Source of the DNA: Actinomycetota bacterium
GTDB lineage: Bacteria > Actinomycetota > Geothermincolia > Fen-727 > Anoxymicrobiaceae
DNA length: 64,000 nt
NCBI GenBank assembly: GCA_018831265.1
Contig: JAHJCO010000023.1
Coordinates: 1-64,000, forward strand
Reading direction: 5' to 3'
A program made the position numbers and the translations under genes. Below the pieces are notes generated by a model. It was given only the letters and a program-made list of their open reading frames with translations, made no database searches and had not been told where the DNA came from. This document shows, piece after piece, positions 52,625 to 61,187 of this stretch; position 1 is the stretch's first letter, and each line of letters begins with the position of its first letter.

Positions 52625-55600
52625 TTGGCACGGACTCACTGGAAGAAGACCCTGGTATCGATCGCGGCGCTGGCCTTGACCCTTGTCATGTTCACAGGGC
52701 CTCTCGGCGGCGCGGCGCCCCGGGCGACGGCGGCCGACGGTGTAAAGGACTTCACCATCCTGCACACCAACGATGAGCATTCCGAGCTTATCCCTTACAA
52801 CCTCGCGATGGACTACCCCGGCAGTCCTACCATGGGTGGTTTCTCGCGCCTGGCCAAGACCATCAACGACGTCAAGGCGGCCAAGGCCGCGGCCGGAGAG
52901 CCGGTGCTGACCCTGGGTGCGGGCGACTGGGCACAGGGGACTCTGTTCAGCTGGCTGGAGACCAACGCGTCGCCGGAGCTCACGCTGATGCAGCAGATGG
53001 GCTACGACGCGGTGACAATAGGCAACCACGACGTCGAGCTCGGCCCGGGGTACCTGGCCGCCGAGCTGTTCGCCGCGCAGGCGAACGGGGTGAACCTGCC
53101 GCTCCTCAGCGCGAACATAACCTTCTCGGGCTACCCGCCGAACCCGGCGAGCCCCGACTTCCCGCTCTACGGCTTCTGGTCCGCGACGGACCGGCAGCGC
53201 TCGGATCTCTTCATCCAGCCGTACACCATCAGGACGCTCCCGAACGGGCTGAAGGTGGGCATCTTCGGGCTCCTCGGCGTGGAGGCCGAGACGGTCGCTC
53301 CCGGGATGGCGCCCCTGACCTTCGGCAACGTTCCCGACGACGAGTCGGCGTCCTTCAGCGCCCGCGTGGCCAAGGCGCGCGAAATGGTCACGATCCTCCG
53401 CGACACGGAGCATTGCGACGTGGTTGTAGCCTTGAGCCACATGGGGACCTACGAGGAGGAGCTGCTCTCCGCCCTGATAGATAACATCGACGTCATCGTA
53501 GGCGGGCACAGCCACGACCTCAACTACCCGCCCATCATCTGGGGCAGGGGCAGGACCATCATCGTGCAGGCCGGGGCCTACGCGGAGTACCTGGGACAGC
53601 TCGAGCTGCAGTACGACCCGAGCGTTACGGATGGCCCGAAGGTCACCGTGCGGGGGGCCGACGCCATCCGCATGGACCAGAACGTGGGGAACAACCCCGC
53701 GGTCGACGCGGTGATCGGGAACTACATGGCCGGGCTGAACGCGCAGCTGGGGTTCGACTGCCTGGCGAAGTACGCGGAGACGGACCTCTTCGGCGACGGC
53801 GGGTTCCACCTGACGGACATGCCCCCGCTGTCCGAGAGCAACGTCGGGGACCTGATAACAGACACCTATCGCGGGGCCGTGAACCAGGTGGACCCGGCCA
53901 GCCCGGTCGACTTCGCCATCGAGGCCAACGGGGTGATCCGTGCCGGGGTTCCAAAGGGAGCCACGGGCATATACTCCTTCTACGACCTCTACCGGGCTCT
54001 GCCGCTGGGCGGCTCCCCTTACGACTTCACCACCCCGGGCTACCCGCTTGTGGCCTTCTACCTGTTCGGGGCCGAGATCGAGGGTGTGATGAACCAGTTG
54101 CTGGACCTCGGGCTCAACGATTTCTTCGTCCAGGCCTCCGGGTTGAAGTACACCTACGACCCCAACGGCCCCGCTGGCGGCAAGCTGATGAGCGTCAGCG
54201 TGGACAACGGCTCGGGGGTGTACGGACCCATCCAGCCCGGCACCCTGTACAAGCTCGCCGCCAACTACTACGTGGGTGCCTTCCTCGGCATGTTCGGGCT
54301 CTTCCCCAGGGACCAGTCCGGCGCTCAGCACACGCCTCCGACCTACCCCGACCCCATGAAAGACTTCATCGTCCACCCGGCGCCGGGGGTGGAGCTCAAG
54401 TGCTGGCAGGCGCTGACCGGAGGCGTGGCGGCCATGCCGGACCTCGACGGCGACGGGCTCGCGAACATGCCGGCCACCTACTTCCCGCCGCAGGGCCGCA
54501 TCACAGCGCTGAACACGGCCTCATTCTTCGCGGAGGGGACCTGCCGGCCCGGGTTCGACCCCTACATCGCGATGGCCAACACGGGGGGCGAGGACGCCAC
54601 CGTGAAGGTCACGTACATGCTGGGCGACGGCACCGGCAAGACCCAGGACCTCACCGTCCCGGCGGGCTCCAGGGCGACCGTGCATCCACCGGACGTGCTC
54701 GGCACCGGGGACGATCCGGCCCACGACTTCTCGGCGAAGGTCGAGTGCACCAACGGGCAGCAGGTGATCTCCGAGCGCCCGACCTACTTCGACTACGACG
54801 GCAGCAGGCCGGGGGGCCATGACGCCATGGGCGAGTCCGTGCCGGGGACGCTCTTCTACTTTGCCGAGGGGACCTGCCGGCCCGACTTCGAGCCGTACCT
54901 GGCGATACAGAACACCGCCGACTCGGATGCCAGGGTGACCGTCACCTACATGAAGGGCGACGCCTCGACGCTCACCCAGAAGATCACCGTCCCCGCACAG
55001 TCGAGGTACACCATCGCGGTCAAGAGCAAGCTGGGAGAGGGCGATGACGCCGCCCACGACTTCTCTGCCAAGGTGGAGTGCACCAGCGGGCAGGGGATCG
55101 TCGCCGAGCGTCCCATGTACTTCGACTACCTCGGAAGGTCCGGGGGCTCAGACGTCATGGGTGCGACCTCGACCACGACGACCGCTTACTTCGCGGAAGG
55201 GACGTGTCGTCCCGACTACGACCCCTACATCGCGATAGCCAACATGTCCAGCGGAGACGCGAGCGTCAAGGTCACCTACCTGCTGGGCGACGGGACGCAG
55301 AGGACGCAGGACATCACCATCCCGCAGAACTCGAGGGGGACGGTCCACCCCACCGACGTCATCGGTGTGGGCGACAGCGCCGCCTTCGATTTCTCGGCCA
55401 CGGTGGAGTCGCTCAACGGCGCGGCGATAGTCGCCGAGCGCCCCATCTACTTCAACCACAACATGGCCCTCAGCGGCGGGCACGACGTCATGGGAGCGGG
55501 CGTCCCGTCCCTGTCGTACTTCTTCGCGGAGGGGACCTGCCGGCCCGGCTTCGACCCGTTCATAGCGGTTGCCAACGTCTCCAGCGCCGATGCCGTTGTG

Positions 55601-55831
55601 CGGGTGACCTACCTGCTGGGGGACGGCACCTCCAGGACGCAGGACATGATCATACCCGCGCGCTCCAGGGCGACCGTCCATCCTCCGGACGTGCTGGGGA
55701 CGGGCGACGACGCGGCCCACGACTTCTCGGCCACGGTGGAGTGTACGAACGGCATGGCGATAGTCGCCGAACGCCCGATCTACTTCGACTACCGGGGCCT
55801 GAAGGGCGGGACCTGCGTTCTGGGCCACTGA
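52625..55831 (+). CDS. Secreted 5'-nucleotidase with four C-terminal surface repeats
   Basis: 1,068 residues. Signal peptide (HWKKTLVSIAALALTLVMF...AAPRATA). Metallophosphoesterase domain with FTILHTNDEHSE, LGAGDWAQGT, IGNHDVELGPGYLA, VALSHMGTYEEEL and VGGHSHDLNYP; then the nucleotidase C-domain (SESNVGDLITDTYRGA, LFGAEIEGVMNQLLDLGLND). After about residue 635 come four units of about 110 residues, each starting FAEGTCRPxFxPYIAI and ending xERPxYFxY, spread over 54526-55820. Such repeats occur on many extracellular proteins of this lineage and probably serve in surface attachment. It releases phosphate from nucleotides outside the cell. The TTG at 52625 is 9 bases after GGGGG; a GTG at 52616 is adjacent to it. 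Confidence 0.88.
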   Translation: MARTHWKKTLVSIAALALTLVMFTGPLGGAAPRATAADGVKDFTILHTNDEHSELIPYNLAMDYPGSPTMGGFSRLAKTINDVKAAKAAAGEPVLTLGAGDWAQGTLFSWLETNASPELTLMQQMGYDAVTIGNHDVELGPGYLAAELFAAQANGVNLPLLSANITFSGYPPNPASPDFPLYGFWSATDRQRSDLFIQPYTIRTLPNGLKVGIFGLLGVEAETVAPGMAPLTFGNVPDDESASFSARVAKAREMVTILRDTEHCDVVVALSHMGTYEEELLSALIDNIDVIVGGHSHDLNYPPIIWGRGRTIIVQAGAYAEYLGQLELQYDPSVTDGPKVTVRGADAIRMDQNVGNNPAVDAVIGNYMAGLNAQLGFDCLAKYAETDLFGDGGFHLTDMPPLSESNVGDLITDTYRGAVNQVDPASPVDFAIEANGVIRAGVPKGATGIYSFYDLYRALPLGGSPYDFTTPGYPLVAFYLFGAEIEGVMNQLLDLGLNDFFVQASGLKYTYDPNGPAGGKLMSVSVDNGSGVYGPIQPGTLYKLAANYYVGAFLGMFGLFPRDQSGAQHTPPTYPDPMKDFIVHPAPGVELKCWQALTGGVAAMPDLDGDGLANMPATYFPPQGRITALNTASFFAEGTCRPGFDPYIAMANTGGEDATVKVTYMLGDGTGKTQDLTVPAGSRATVHPPDVLGTGDDPAHDFSAKVECTNGQQVISERPTYFDYDGSRPGGHDAMGESVPGTLFYFAEGTCRPDFEPYLAIQNTADSDARVTVTYMKGDASTLTQKITVPAQSRYTIAVKSKLGEGDDAAHDFSAKVECTSGQGIVAERPMYFDYLGRSGGSDVMGATSTTTTAYFAEGTCRPDYDPYIAIANMSSGDASVKVTYLLGDGTQRTQDITIPQNSRGTVHPTDVIGVGDSAAFDFSATVESLNGAAIVAERPIYFNHNMALSGGHDVMGAGVPSLSYFFAEGTCRPGFDPFIAVANVSSADAVVRVTYLLGDGTSRTQDMIIPARSRATVHPPDVLGTGDDAAHDFSATVECTNGMAIVAERPIYFDYRGLKGGTCVLGH

Positions 55832-55850
55832 CCGGCACTGCAACTGAAGC

Positions 55851-55882
55851 GAAAAGAGCCCCGGTCCGCCGGGGCTCTTTTC
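55851..55882 (+). terminator. Rho-independent terminator of the nucleotidase gene
   Basis: GAAAAGAGCCCCGG pairs perfectly with CCGGGGCTCTTTTC around TCCG; the U-rich 3' arm ends the stem. Twenty bases after the stop. Confidence 0.85.
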
Positions 55883-55883
55883 A

Positions 55884-55913
55884 TGAAAGATTACCTCACA
55901 CCAAAACTTTCAC
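55884..55913. repeat. CTTTCA-ended palindrome
   Basis: TGAAAGATTACCTCACACC then AAAACTTTCAC, directly after the terminator. Same family as the copies at 30895, 30927, 30979, 61041 and 61124. Confidence 0.85.
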
Positions 55914-55960
55914 TTCGCCTTTCCACCCACCGCGGACGTTCGTGAGGGCGTCGGACTCCG

Positions 55961-56611
55961 CTAGAGGCCGAGTTGATCAGCCACCAGGAATACCTTCACC
56001 TGCGTCCACATCGGCTGCTTGTGCATGATGCTGGTCACGCGGCAGATGTTGGAGTGCTCGCGGCAGTCCACGCACTTGCCCCTGCTCACGCACGGGGAGT
56101 CGATGCCCAGCCTGCGGGCGTTGGCGGGTGCGGCTACGTTGCGGATGCGGCTTATCGCCTCGGGCAGGTCCTGCACGATCTTGTTGGCCCCCGCGATGAT
56201 GAAGGCGGTCTCGGGGCCGAACATCATCCCCGTGAGACGGTTGCAGATGCCGTCCCTGTTGACCAGTTCACCCTCGAGAGTCACCGCATTCGCGGAGCTC
56301 AGGAAGTACGAGCAGGTCACCGCTTCCTTGCGGACCCTCATGCTCTCCTCGGGCTCCTGCCCCGGCTGGTGGTAGACGACCTCGTCCCCGCGGGCTTCCA
56401 GCTCCTCCAGCAGGCCGATCTCTTGAAGGGTCACGGAGCCGCCGGCCCCGATGCGGCTGCCTTTCGGTATCTCCTTGAGGACCTCGGCCACTACCAGCTC
56501 GGGGTTGTCGAACCAGCGGGCGTCGAACCAGTTCTTGTCCAGCGCCTTCACGGCGGCTTCGCACCGGCTCTCCATGTAGCCTTTCCTTACGTGATCGAAG
56601 TCCTCGGGCAT
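55961..56611 (-). CDS. LUD-domain (LutC/DUF162) protein
   Basis: 216 residues. Conserved features: EIPKGSRIGAGGSVTLQEIG, SSANAVTLEGELVNRDGICN, MMFGPETAFIIAGANKIV and a C-terminal Cys-rich end (DSPCVSRGKCVDCREHSNIC). LutC relatives take part in lactate oxidation with LutA/LutB, but stand-alone LUD proteins with this Cys tail are common in anaerobes and uncharacterised; no lutA/B is near. The ATG at 56611 has GGGAGG 4 bases upstream and is preferred to an ATG at 56662. Confidence 0.85.
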   Translation of the reverse strand: MPEDFDHVRKGYMESRCEAAVKALDKNWFDARWFDNPELVVAEVLKEIPKGSRIGAGGSVTLQEIGLLEELEARGDEVVYHQPGQEPEESMRVRKEAVTCSYFLSSANAVTLEGELVNRDGICNRLTGMMFGPETAFIIAGANKIVQDLPEAISRIRNVAAPANARRLGIDSPCVSRGKCVDCREHSNICRVTSIMHKQPMWTQVKVFLVADQLGL

Positions 56612-56677
56612 GTCGCCTCCCGGGTGTCTGGTACCATCTCGGTGCATCGTCCACATTACCACGACCAGGGCCCTCGA

Positions 56678-56700
56678 TGACTTGAATGGTGCCTGACCCC
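56678..56700. repeat. TGCCTGACCCC-family repeat unit
   Basis: Exact 23-base match to 39304-39326 (core ACTTGAATGGTGCCTGAC). Here without the inverted partner. Confidence 0.8.
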
Positions 56701-56738
56701 TTCCGTAGTCACTTTACTTATTGAGTAAAACGGTAAGG

Positions 56739-56767
56739 TTGACCGCTCACACACTCAAAGGGATAAT
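56739..56767 (+). promoter_or_regulatory. Promoter of the DUF5679 gene
   Basis: TTGACC, 17-bp spacer, GATAAT: near-consensus sigma-70 type, about 80 bases upstream of the ATG at 56846. Confidence 0.65.
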
Positions 56768-56845
56768 CGCGCCTGCAGCCAAAATAGTGAGTAAATAGGC
56801 CGTAAACGGCCGGGGCCGGGGGGCCGCGGCTCAAAAGGAGGCGAC

Positions 56846-56992
56846 ATGGCAGAAGGTTACTGTGTGAAGTGCAAGGAGAAGCAGGAGATGAAGGAGCCCG
56901 AAGAGGTCATCATGAAGAACAAGATGAAGGCCATGAAGGGCACCTGCCCCAAGTGCGGGACCAAGATCTTCAAGATCACCGGCAAGGCCTGA
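56846..56992 (+). CDS. DUF5679 small zinc-ribbon protein
   Basis: 48 residues. MAEGYCVKCKEKQEMKEPEE then GTCPKCGTKIFKITGKA: two CxxC pairs form a zinc ribbon, with a charged middle (EEVIMKNKMKAMK). Matches DUF5679, small actinobacterial/Chloroflexi proteins of unknown role. AAAAGGAGG precedes the ATG at ideal distance, and a near-consensus promoter lies upstream, so it is probably highly expressed. A terminator follows at once. Confidence 0.85.
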   Translation: MAEGYCVKCKEKQEMKEPEEVIMKNKMKAMKGTCPKCGTKIFKITGKA

Positions 56993-57019
56993 TTCATCTC
57001 TTATAACGACTGATTCGGG

Positions 57020-57051
57020 ATAGCCCGGCCTCGAGGTCGGGCTATTCTTCC
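57020..57051 (+). terminator. Terminator after the DUF5679 gene
   Basis: ATAGCCCG (57020-57027) pairs with CGGGCTAT (57038-57045), inner CTCGAG, then TCTTCC. Confidence 0.7.
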
Positions 57052-57077
57052 TTCCGGGACTGTGTGAGGAGGCGGCG

Positions 57078-57710
57078 GTGGACGTCGTGGAGACCCGTGG
57101 CAGGACCTTGAGGTGGGCGCGCCTGTACGACCTGGGTAGCGGGCTGCTGCACGTCGAGCGGCCGTCCGGGTTCTTCGGCAAGGTACTTGACCTGGCGGAC
57201 CTGCTCCCGGGCGAGAGCCTGCTCGACTGCGGGTGCGGGCCCGGGCACCTGCCGCTGGCCGCGCTGGAGCGGATCGGGTCTGAAGGCAAGGCATCGGGGA
57301 TAGACGCCTCCCCGAAGATGATCGAGAGAGCGAAGCAAAACGCCTCCCGGCGGGGGGTCGAGGTGGACTTCCGTCTCGCCGCAATGGAGGACCTGCCTTT
57401 CGAGGACGAAACCTTCGACGTGGTAACGACGACCCTGGTGCTCCACCACCTTCCGCCCGACGTGCTGGAGGACACCATGGCCGAGATGGTCAGGGTGCTC
57501 ACCCCGGGCGGCCGTCTCCTGGCAGTGGACTTCGCCCTGGCCACGCAGAGGCTCCGCCTGATGCTTCACTTCAGCCACCACCTTTCCTCCGGCGCTCTAG
57601 ATCAGGCGCTCCGGCTGATGGAGGACGCTGGCCTGGAGGAGATAGAGACCGGCCCCGTCTCCCGGCTCATCGGCTACGCCAGGGGCATGAAGCCGCCACT
57701 CGCCGCCTGA
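57078..57710 (+). CDS. Class I SAM-dependent methyltransferase
   Basis: 210 residues. ESLLDCGCGPGHLPLAALER (SAM motif I), ASGIDASPKMIERAKQNASR (II), VDFRLAAMEDLPFEDETFDV and TTTLVLHHLPPDVLEDTM (post II), VLTPGGRLLAVDFAL (III): UbiE/menaquinone-methylase-like. The substrate cannot be told; ubiquinone/menaquinone genes are not adjacent. GTG start with GAGGAGG 7 bases upstream. Monocistronic by appearance. Confidence 0.85.
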   Translation: MDVVETRGRTLRWARLYDLGSGLLHVERPSGFFGKVLDLADLLPGESLLDCGCGPGHLPLAALERIGSEGKASGIDASPKMIERAKQNASRRGVEVDFRLAAMEDLPFEDETFDVVTTTLVLHHLPPDVLEDTMAEMVRVLTPGGRLLAVDFALATQRLRLMLHFSHHLSSGALDQALRLMEDAGLEEIETGPVSRLIGYARGMKPPLAA

Positions 57711-57775
57711 TTGTGATCGACGCGATCGCAAGGGATCGACGTCTGGTGGCTGGGAGTCGGGGATATGGCAGACAG

Positions 57776-57784
57776 TGCTAGAAT
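57776..57784 (+). promoter_or_regulatory. Extended -10 promoter of ffh
   Basis: TGCTAGAAT, about 30 bases before the ATG at 57814; fits the TGCTAnnnT pattern seen upstream of clp, rpmB and rplS. Confidence 0.5.
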
Positions 57785-57813
57785 CACTCTCACCCGGATA
57801 AACAGGAGACGTG

Positions 57814-59148
57814 ATGTTCGAGAGCCTGGGCGACCGGCTGCAGGGGGTGTTCGCGAAGCTCCGCGGCCGGGGCAAGCTGACAGAAAAGGACGTGGACGCG
57901 GCCATGCGGGAGATCCGCCTGGTCCTGCTGGAGGCCGACGTCAACTTCAAGGTGGTCAAGCAGTTCGTGGACCGCGTGCGCGCGCGCGCGGTGGGCGAGG
58001 AGGTCGTAAAGAGCGTCACCCCGGCCCAGCAGGTCGTGAAGATAGTCTACGACGAGATGACCGAGATACTGGGCGGCACGCAGAAGGCGCTGAGCTTCGC
58101 CCCGCACCCCCCCTCCATCATCATGCTGGTCGGCCTGCAGGGCAGCGGCAAGACCACCGCGGCGGCCAAGCTGGCGGTGATGCTGCGGCACGGCGGGCGC
58201 AAACCGATGCTGGTTGCCGCCGACGTTTACCGCCCCGCGGCCGTCGAGCAGCTGCAGACGCTCGGAAAGCAGATAGACGTCCCCGTTGCGTACTACCGCC
58301 ACAAGAGCGCGCAAGAGATAGTCGAGGAGGCGGTCAAGGAGGCGGGGAGGACCGGCAACGACGTCGTCATCCTGGATACCGCGGGGCGCCTGCACATCGA
58401 CGAGGAGATGATGCAGGAGCTTGTCGACATAAAGGGCTCGGTCAAGCCGAGCGAGACCCTGCTGGTGGTGGACGCAATGACCGGCCAGGACGCGGTCAAC
58501 GTGGCCCTGGCGTTCCTGGACAAGCTCGACTTCGACGGACTTCTCATCACCAAGATGGACGGCGACGCCCGCGGTGGAGCGGCGCTCTCTATGAAGACGG
58601 TCACCGGCAAGCCCATCAAGCTGGCCTCGGTGGGGGAGAAGGTGGGGGACCTCGAGCCCTTCTACCCCGACCGGGTGGCGGGTCGCATCCTGGGCATGGG
58701 GGACGTGGTCACGCTGGTGGAGAAGGCCGAGCAGACCATGACCGAGGAGCGCGCGCGCAAGCTGGAGGAGAAGCTGCGCAAGCAGAAGTTCGACTTCGAG
58801 GACTTCCTGGAGCAGATGCAGCAGATGCGCCAGATGGGCGGGATGGCCAAGGTACTGGAGATGGTCCCCGGGATGGGGCAGCTCGCCCGCCAGGAGGGGC
58901 TGGTCGCCGACGAGCGCCAGATAAAGAAGGTGGAGGCGATAATCCAGTCCATGACCCCGGCGGAGCGGCACAACCCCCACCTGCTCAACGCCTCCCGGAG
59001 GCGCCGCATCGCGGCCGGAAGCGGCACCAGCACCCAGGACGTGAACCAGCTGGTCAAGCAGTTCGCCCAGATGCAGAAGATGCTCAAGGCGTTCAGCGGC
59101 AAGGGCGGCGCCAACATGGGCATGCTCAAGCGCCTCTTCCCTTTCTAA
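57814..59148 (+). CDS. ffh: Signal recognition particle protein Ffh
   Basis: 444 residues. N domain (MFESLGDRLQGVFAKLRGRG), GTPase motifs LVGLQGSGKTTAAAKLAVML, AADVYRPAAVEQLQTL, VILDTAGRLHIDEEMMQEL, ITKMDGDARGGAALSM, and the Met-rich M domain from about 325 (LEQMQQMRQMGGMAKVLEMV, IQSMTPAERHNPHLLNASRR), which binds 4.5S RNA and signal peptides. AGGAG precedes the ATG; a GTG one codon earlier is equivalent. It partners FtsY at 47.9 kb. Confidence 0.97.
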   Translation: MFESLGDRLQGVFAKLRGRGKLTEKDVDAAMREIRLVLLEADVNFKVVKQFVDRVRARAVGEEVVKSVTPAQQVVKIVYDEMTEILGGTQKALSFAPHPPSIIMLVGLQGSGKTTAAAKLAVMLRHGGRKPMLVAADVYRPAAVEQLQTLGKQIDVPVAYYRHKSAQEIVEEAVKEAGRTGNDVVILDTAGRLHIDEEMMQELVDIKGSVKPSETLLVVDAMTGQDAVNVALAFLDKLDFDGLLITKMDGDARGGAALSMKTVTGKPIKLASVGEKVGDLEPFYPDRVAGRILGMGDVVTLVEKAEQTMTEERARKLEEKLRKQKFDFEDFLEQMQQMRQMGGMAKVLEMVPGMGQLARQEGLVADERQIKKVEAIIQSMTPAERHNPHLLNASRRRRIAAGSGTSTQDVNQLVKQFAQMQKMLKAFSGKGGANMGMLKRLFPF

Positions 59149-59152
59149 CGCC

Positions 59153-59195
59153 GCTAATACCCGGTGCCTGGCACATTAGCACCCGGGGTATTAGC
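59153..59195. repeat. Hairpin with TGCCTGGCAC core after ffh
   Basis: GCTAATACCC pairs with GGGTATTAGC; the interior holds CCGGTGCCTGGCAC and GCACCCGG. It probably limits read-through from ffh to rpsP. Confidence 0.6.
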
Positions 59196-59274
59196 CCTGA
59201 AAGCGCCGCGGCCCACCCACACGCGCCGTTCTGTTACAATACAGCGCGAATCCTAAATCACCGGGAGGCTTTTG

Positions 59275-59541
59275 TTGGTAAAGATCAGATTGCGCAGGAT
59301 GGGCAAGAAGAAGCAGCCGTCGTACCGCATAGTGGTCGCGGACTCCCGCGCCCCGCGTGACGGTCGCTATATCGAGTCGCTGGGCTACTACAACCCGATG
59401 ACCGAGCCGTCCACCATCGAGCTCGACGGCGAGCGGGCACTCTACTGGCTGGGGAAGGGCGCGCAGCCGACCCAGCAGGTCGAGAAACTCATGAAGATAA
59501 AAGGCGTCTGGGAGCAGTTCCAGGGGTCCAGGAAGAAATAG
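59275..59541 (+). CDS. rpsP: 30S ribosomal protein S16
   Basis: 88 residues. [20 protein letters not shown] is the standard start, then [20 protein letters not shown] and [19 protein letters not shown]. Of two consecutive TTG codons, the second (59275) gives the canonical N-terminus and a better distance to GGGAGG. Confidence 0.97.
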   Translation: MVKIRLRRMGKKKQPSYRIVVADSRAPRDGRYIESLGYYNPMTEPSTIELDGERALYWLGKGAQPTQQVEKLMKIKGVWEQFQGSRKK

Positions 59542-59583
59542 CCACCTCATAATCACACACAGACTCGACGTGGGAGGCCTGCG

Positions 59584-59814
59584 ATGAAAGAGCTCCTGGA
59601 GTACCTCGCGAGACAACTGGTGGACAATCCCGACGACGTACAGGTGGACATGATCGAAGGCGAGCGCTCGGTCATCCTGCAGCTCAAGGTCCATCCCGAC
59701 GACATTGGCAAGGTCATCGGCAAGCAGGGGCGCATCGCCCAGGCCCTCCGCACCCTGGTCAAGGCCGCCGGGACCAAGCAGGGCAAGAACGCGATAGTAG
59801 AGATACTGGATTGA
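59584..59814 (+). CDS. khpA: KH-domain RNA-binding protein KhpA
   Basis: 76 residues, a single KH domain with the GxxG loop in VIGKQGRIAQALRTLVKAAG. Starts MKELLEYLARQLVDNPDDVQ, typical of the YlqC/KhpA family encoded between rpsP and rimM in Gram-positive bacteria. Binds RNA, often as a dimer with KhpB. GGGAGG lies upstream. Confidence 0.93.
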   Translation: MKELLEYLARQLVDNPDDVQVDMIEGERSVILQLKVHPDDIGKVIGKQGRIAQALRTLVKAAGTKQGKNAIVEILD

Positions 59815-59821
59815 TATCGGG

Positions 59822-60361
59822 TTGAGCGAGAACGATAAGAGGCCGGGGGCCGGGCTCCTGGCGGTTGGAAGGATCAGCAGGCCCCACGGCATACGTGGGG
59901 CCGTCGTCGTTGAGCGCATGAGCGACTTCGAGGGCCGCTTCGCCCCCGGCGCCCGGCTGATGCTCGAGGCCGGCGGGAAGCTCAGCGAGGTCGAGGTGGA
60001 GAACTGCTCGGGCCACGGGGACCGCCTGGTGGTCAAGCTGGCCGGGTTCGAGAGCAGGAACGAGGTGGAAAGGTTGCGCGGCGCATTGCTCGAGGTGCCG
60101 GAGGACTGGAGCCCTGCCCTGGCCGACGGGGAGTACTGGCCCCACGAGCTCGAGGGGATGAAGGTGGTCTCGACGGAGGGGCGGGAGCTGGGTCGCGTGT
60201 CGGATGTGCTCGAGAACCCGGCGCACGAGACCCTACTGGTGTCCGGGGGCGAGCCTGGCGAGTTCATGGTGCCCTTCGTCTCGGAGTTCGTCCTCGAGGT
60301 CGACCCCGCCTCGCGGGTGATCACAGTGAACGTGATACGGGGGATGGTCCCGGAGCCGTGA
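59822..60361 (+). CDS. rimM: Ribosome maturation factor RimM
   Basis: 179 residues. N-terminal RimM barrel (AVGRISRPHGIRGAVVVERM, LAGFESRNEVERLRGALLEV) and C-terminal PRC domain (GEYWPHELEGMKVVSTEG, LGRVSDVLENPAHETLLV, MVPFVSEFVLEVD). Helps assemble the 30S head with S19. TTG start 7 bp after khpA. Its stop overlaps trmD (GTGA). Confidence 0.93.
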   Translation: MSENDKRPGAGLLAVGRISRPHGIRGAVVVERMSDFEGRFAPGARLMLEAGGKLSEVEVENCSGHGDRLVVKLAGFESRNEVERLRGALLEVPEDWSPALADGEYWPHELEGMKVVSTEGRELGRVSDVLENPAHETLLVSGGEPGEFMVPFVSEFVLEVDPASRVITVNVIRGMVPEP

Positions 60362-61044
60362 AAGCGCACGTCTTCTGTACCCTGCCGGATATCCTGGCCT
60401 CGCCGCTTCGGTGCGGCACCCTCGGGCGGGCGATGGACGCGGGCGCGCTGGAGGTGCTCGTCCACGACCTGCACGAGCTGAGCCCGGACCCGCATCACAA
60501 GGCCGACGACACGCCGTACGGGGGCGGACCCGGCATGGTGCTGCGGGTGGACGTCCTGGCCCATGCCATGGAGTCCGTGTTCGACGCGGACGCGACCGTC
60601 TTGAAGGAGCGGTTCCCGGTCGTCCTCCTCACGCCGCAGGGAAAACGGTTCGACCAGTCCCAGGCGCGAGAGCTCGCTTCACACGAGACGCTGGTGTTCC
60701 TGTGCGGCCGCTACGAGGGCGTTGATGAGCGCGTGCGGGAGCATCTCGCGGGCCGGGAGGTGTCGCTGGGCGACTTCGTGCTGGCGGGTGGAGAGATAGC
60801 CGCGGCCGCCGTGCTGGAGGCGGTGGCCAGGCTGCTTCCGGGAGTGCTGGGCAACGACGAGTCGCTCCTCCGGGAGTCGTTCTCCGGCCCGATGCTCGAG
60901 TACCCGCAGTACACGCGGCCCGCGGACTGGCGGGGCCGCCGGGTGCCCGACGTCCTGGTGTCGGGCGATCACGGTCGCATCAGGGCCTGGCGCGAGGAGC
61001 AGGCACGGCAGCGCACGCTCCACCGCCGCCCCGACCTCCTGTGA
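60358..61044 (+). CDS. trmD: tRNA (guanine37-N1)-methyltransferase TrmD
   Basis: 228 residues, SPOUT methyltransferase with the trefoil knot: LHELSPDPHHKADDTPYGGG, GPGMVLRVDVL, VVLLTPQGKRFDQSQARELA, FLCGRYEGVDERV, SLGDFVLAGGEIAAAAVLEA, then EYPQYTRPADWRGRRVPDVL. Modifies G37 to prevent frameshifting. GTG start overlapping rimM. Its stop overlaps a palindromic repeat (GTGAAAG). Confidence 0.96.
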   Translation: MKAHVFCTLPDILASPLRCGTLGRAMDAGALEVLVHDLHELSPDPHHKADDTPYGGGPGMVLRVDVLAHAMESVFDADATVLKERFPVVLLTPQGKRFDQSQARELASHETLVFLCGRYEGVDERVREHLAGREVSLGDFVLAGGEIAAAAVLEAVARLLPGVLGNDESLLRESFSGPMLEYPQYTRPADWRGRRVPDVLVSGDHGRIRAWREEQARQRTLHRRPDLL

Positions 61045-61070
61045 AAGAACACCTCAGACCAAATCTTTCA
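61041..61070. repeat. CTTTCA-ended palindrome overlapping the trmD stop
   Basis: GTGAAAGAACACCTCAGACC then AAATCTTTCA. The first bases contain the trmD stop codon, as at thiD. Confidence 0.85.
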
Positions 61071-61123
61071 TCCCTGTACAGTCACCGTGCCCCGGGTATC
61101 GATACGCTCCAACCGATGGGCCC

Positions 61124-61154
61124 GTGAAAGAAAGTGTCTGAGGTAATCTTTCAC
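61124..61154. repeat. CTTTCA-ended palindrome, inverted copy
   Basis: GTGAAAGAAAGTGTCTGAGG then TAATCTTTCAC; inverted relative to the copy at 61041, 53 bp away. Confidence 0.85.
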
Positions 61155-61187
61155 GCAATGCAGGATTTCAGGTTTGACCCCCTCTTC

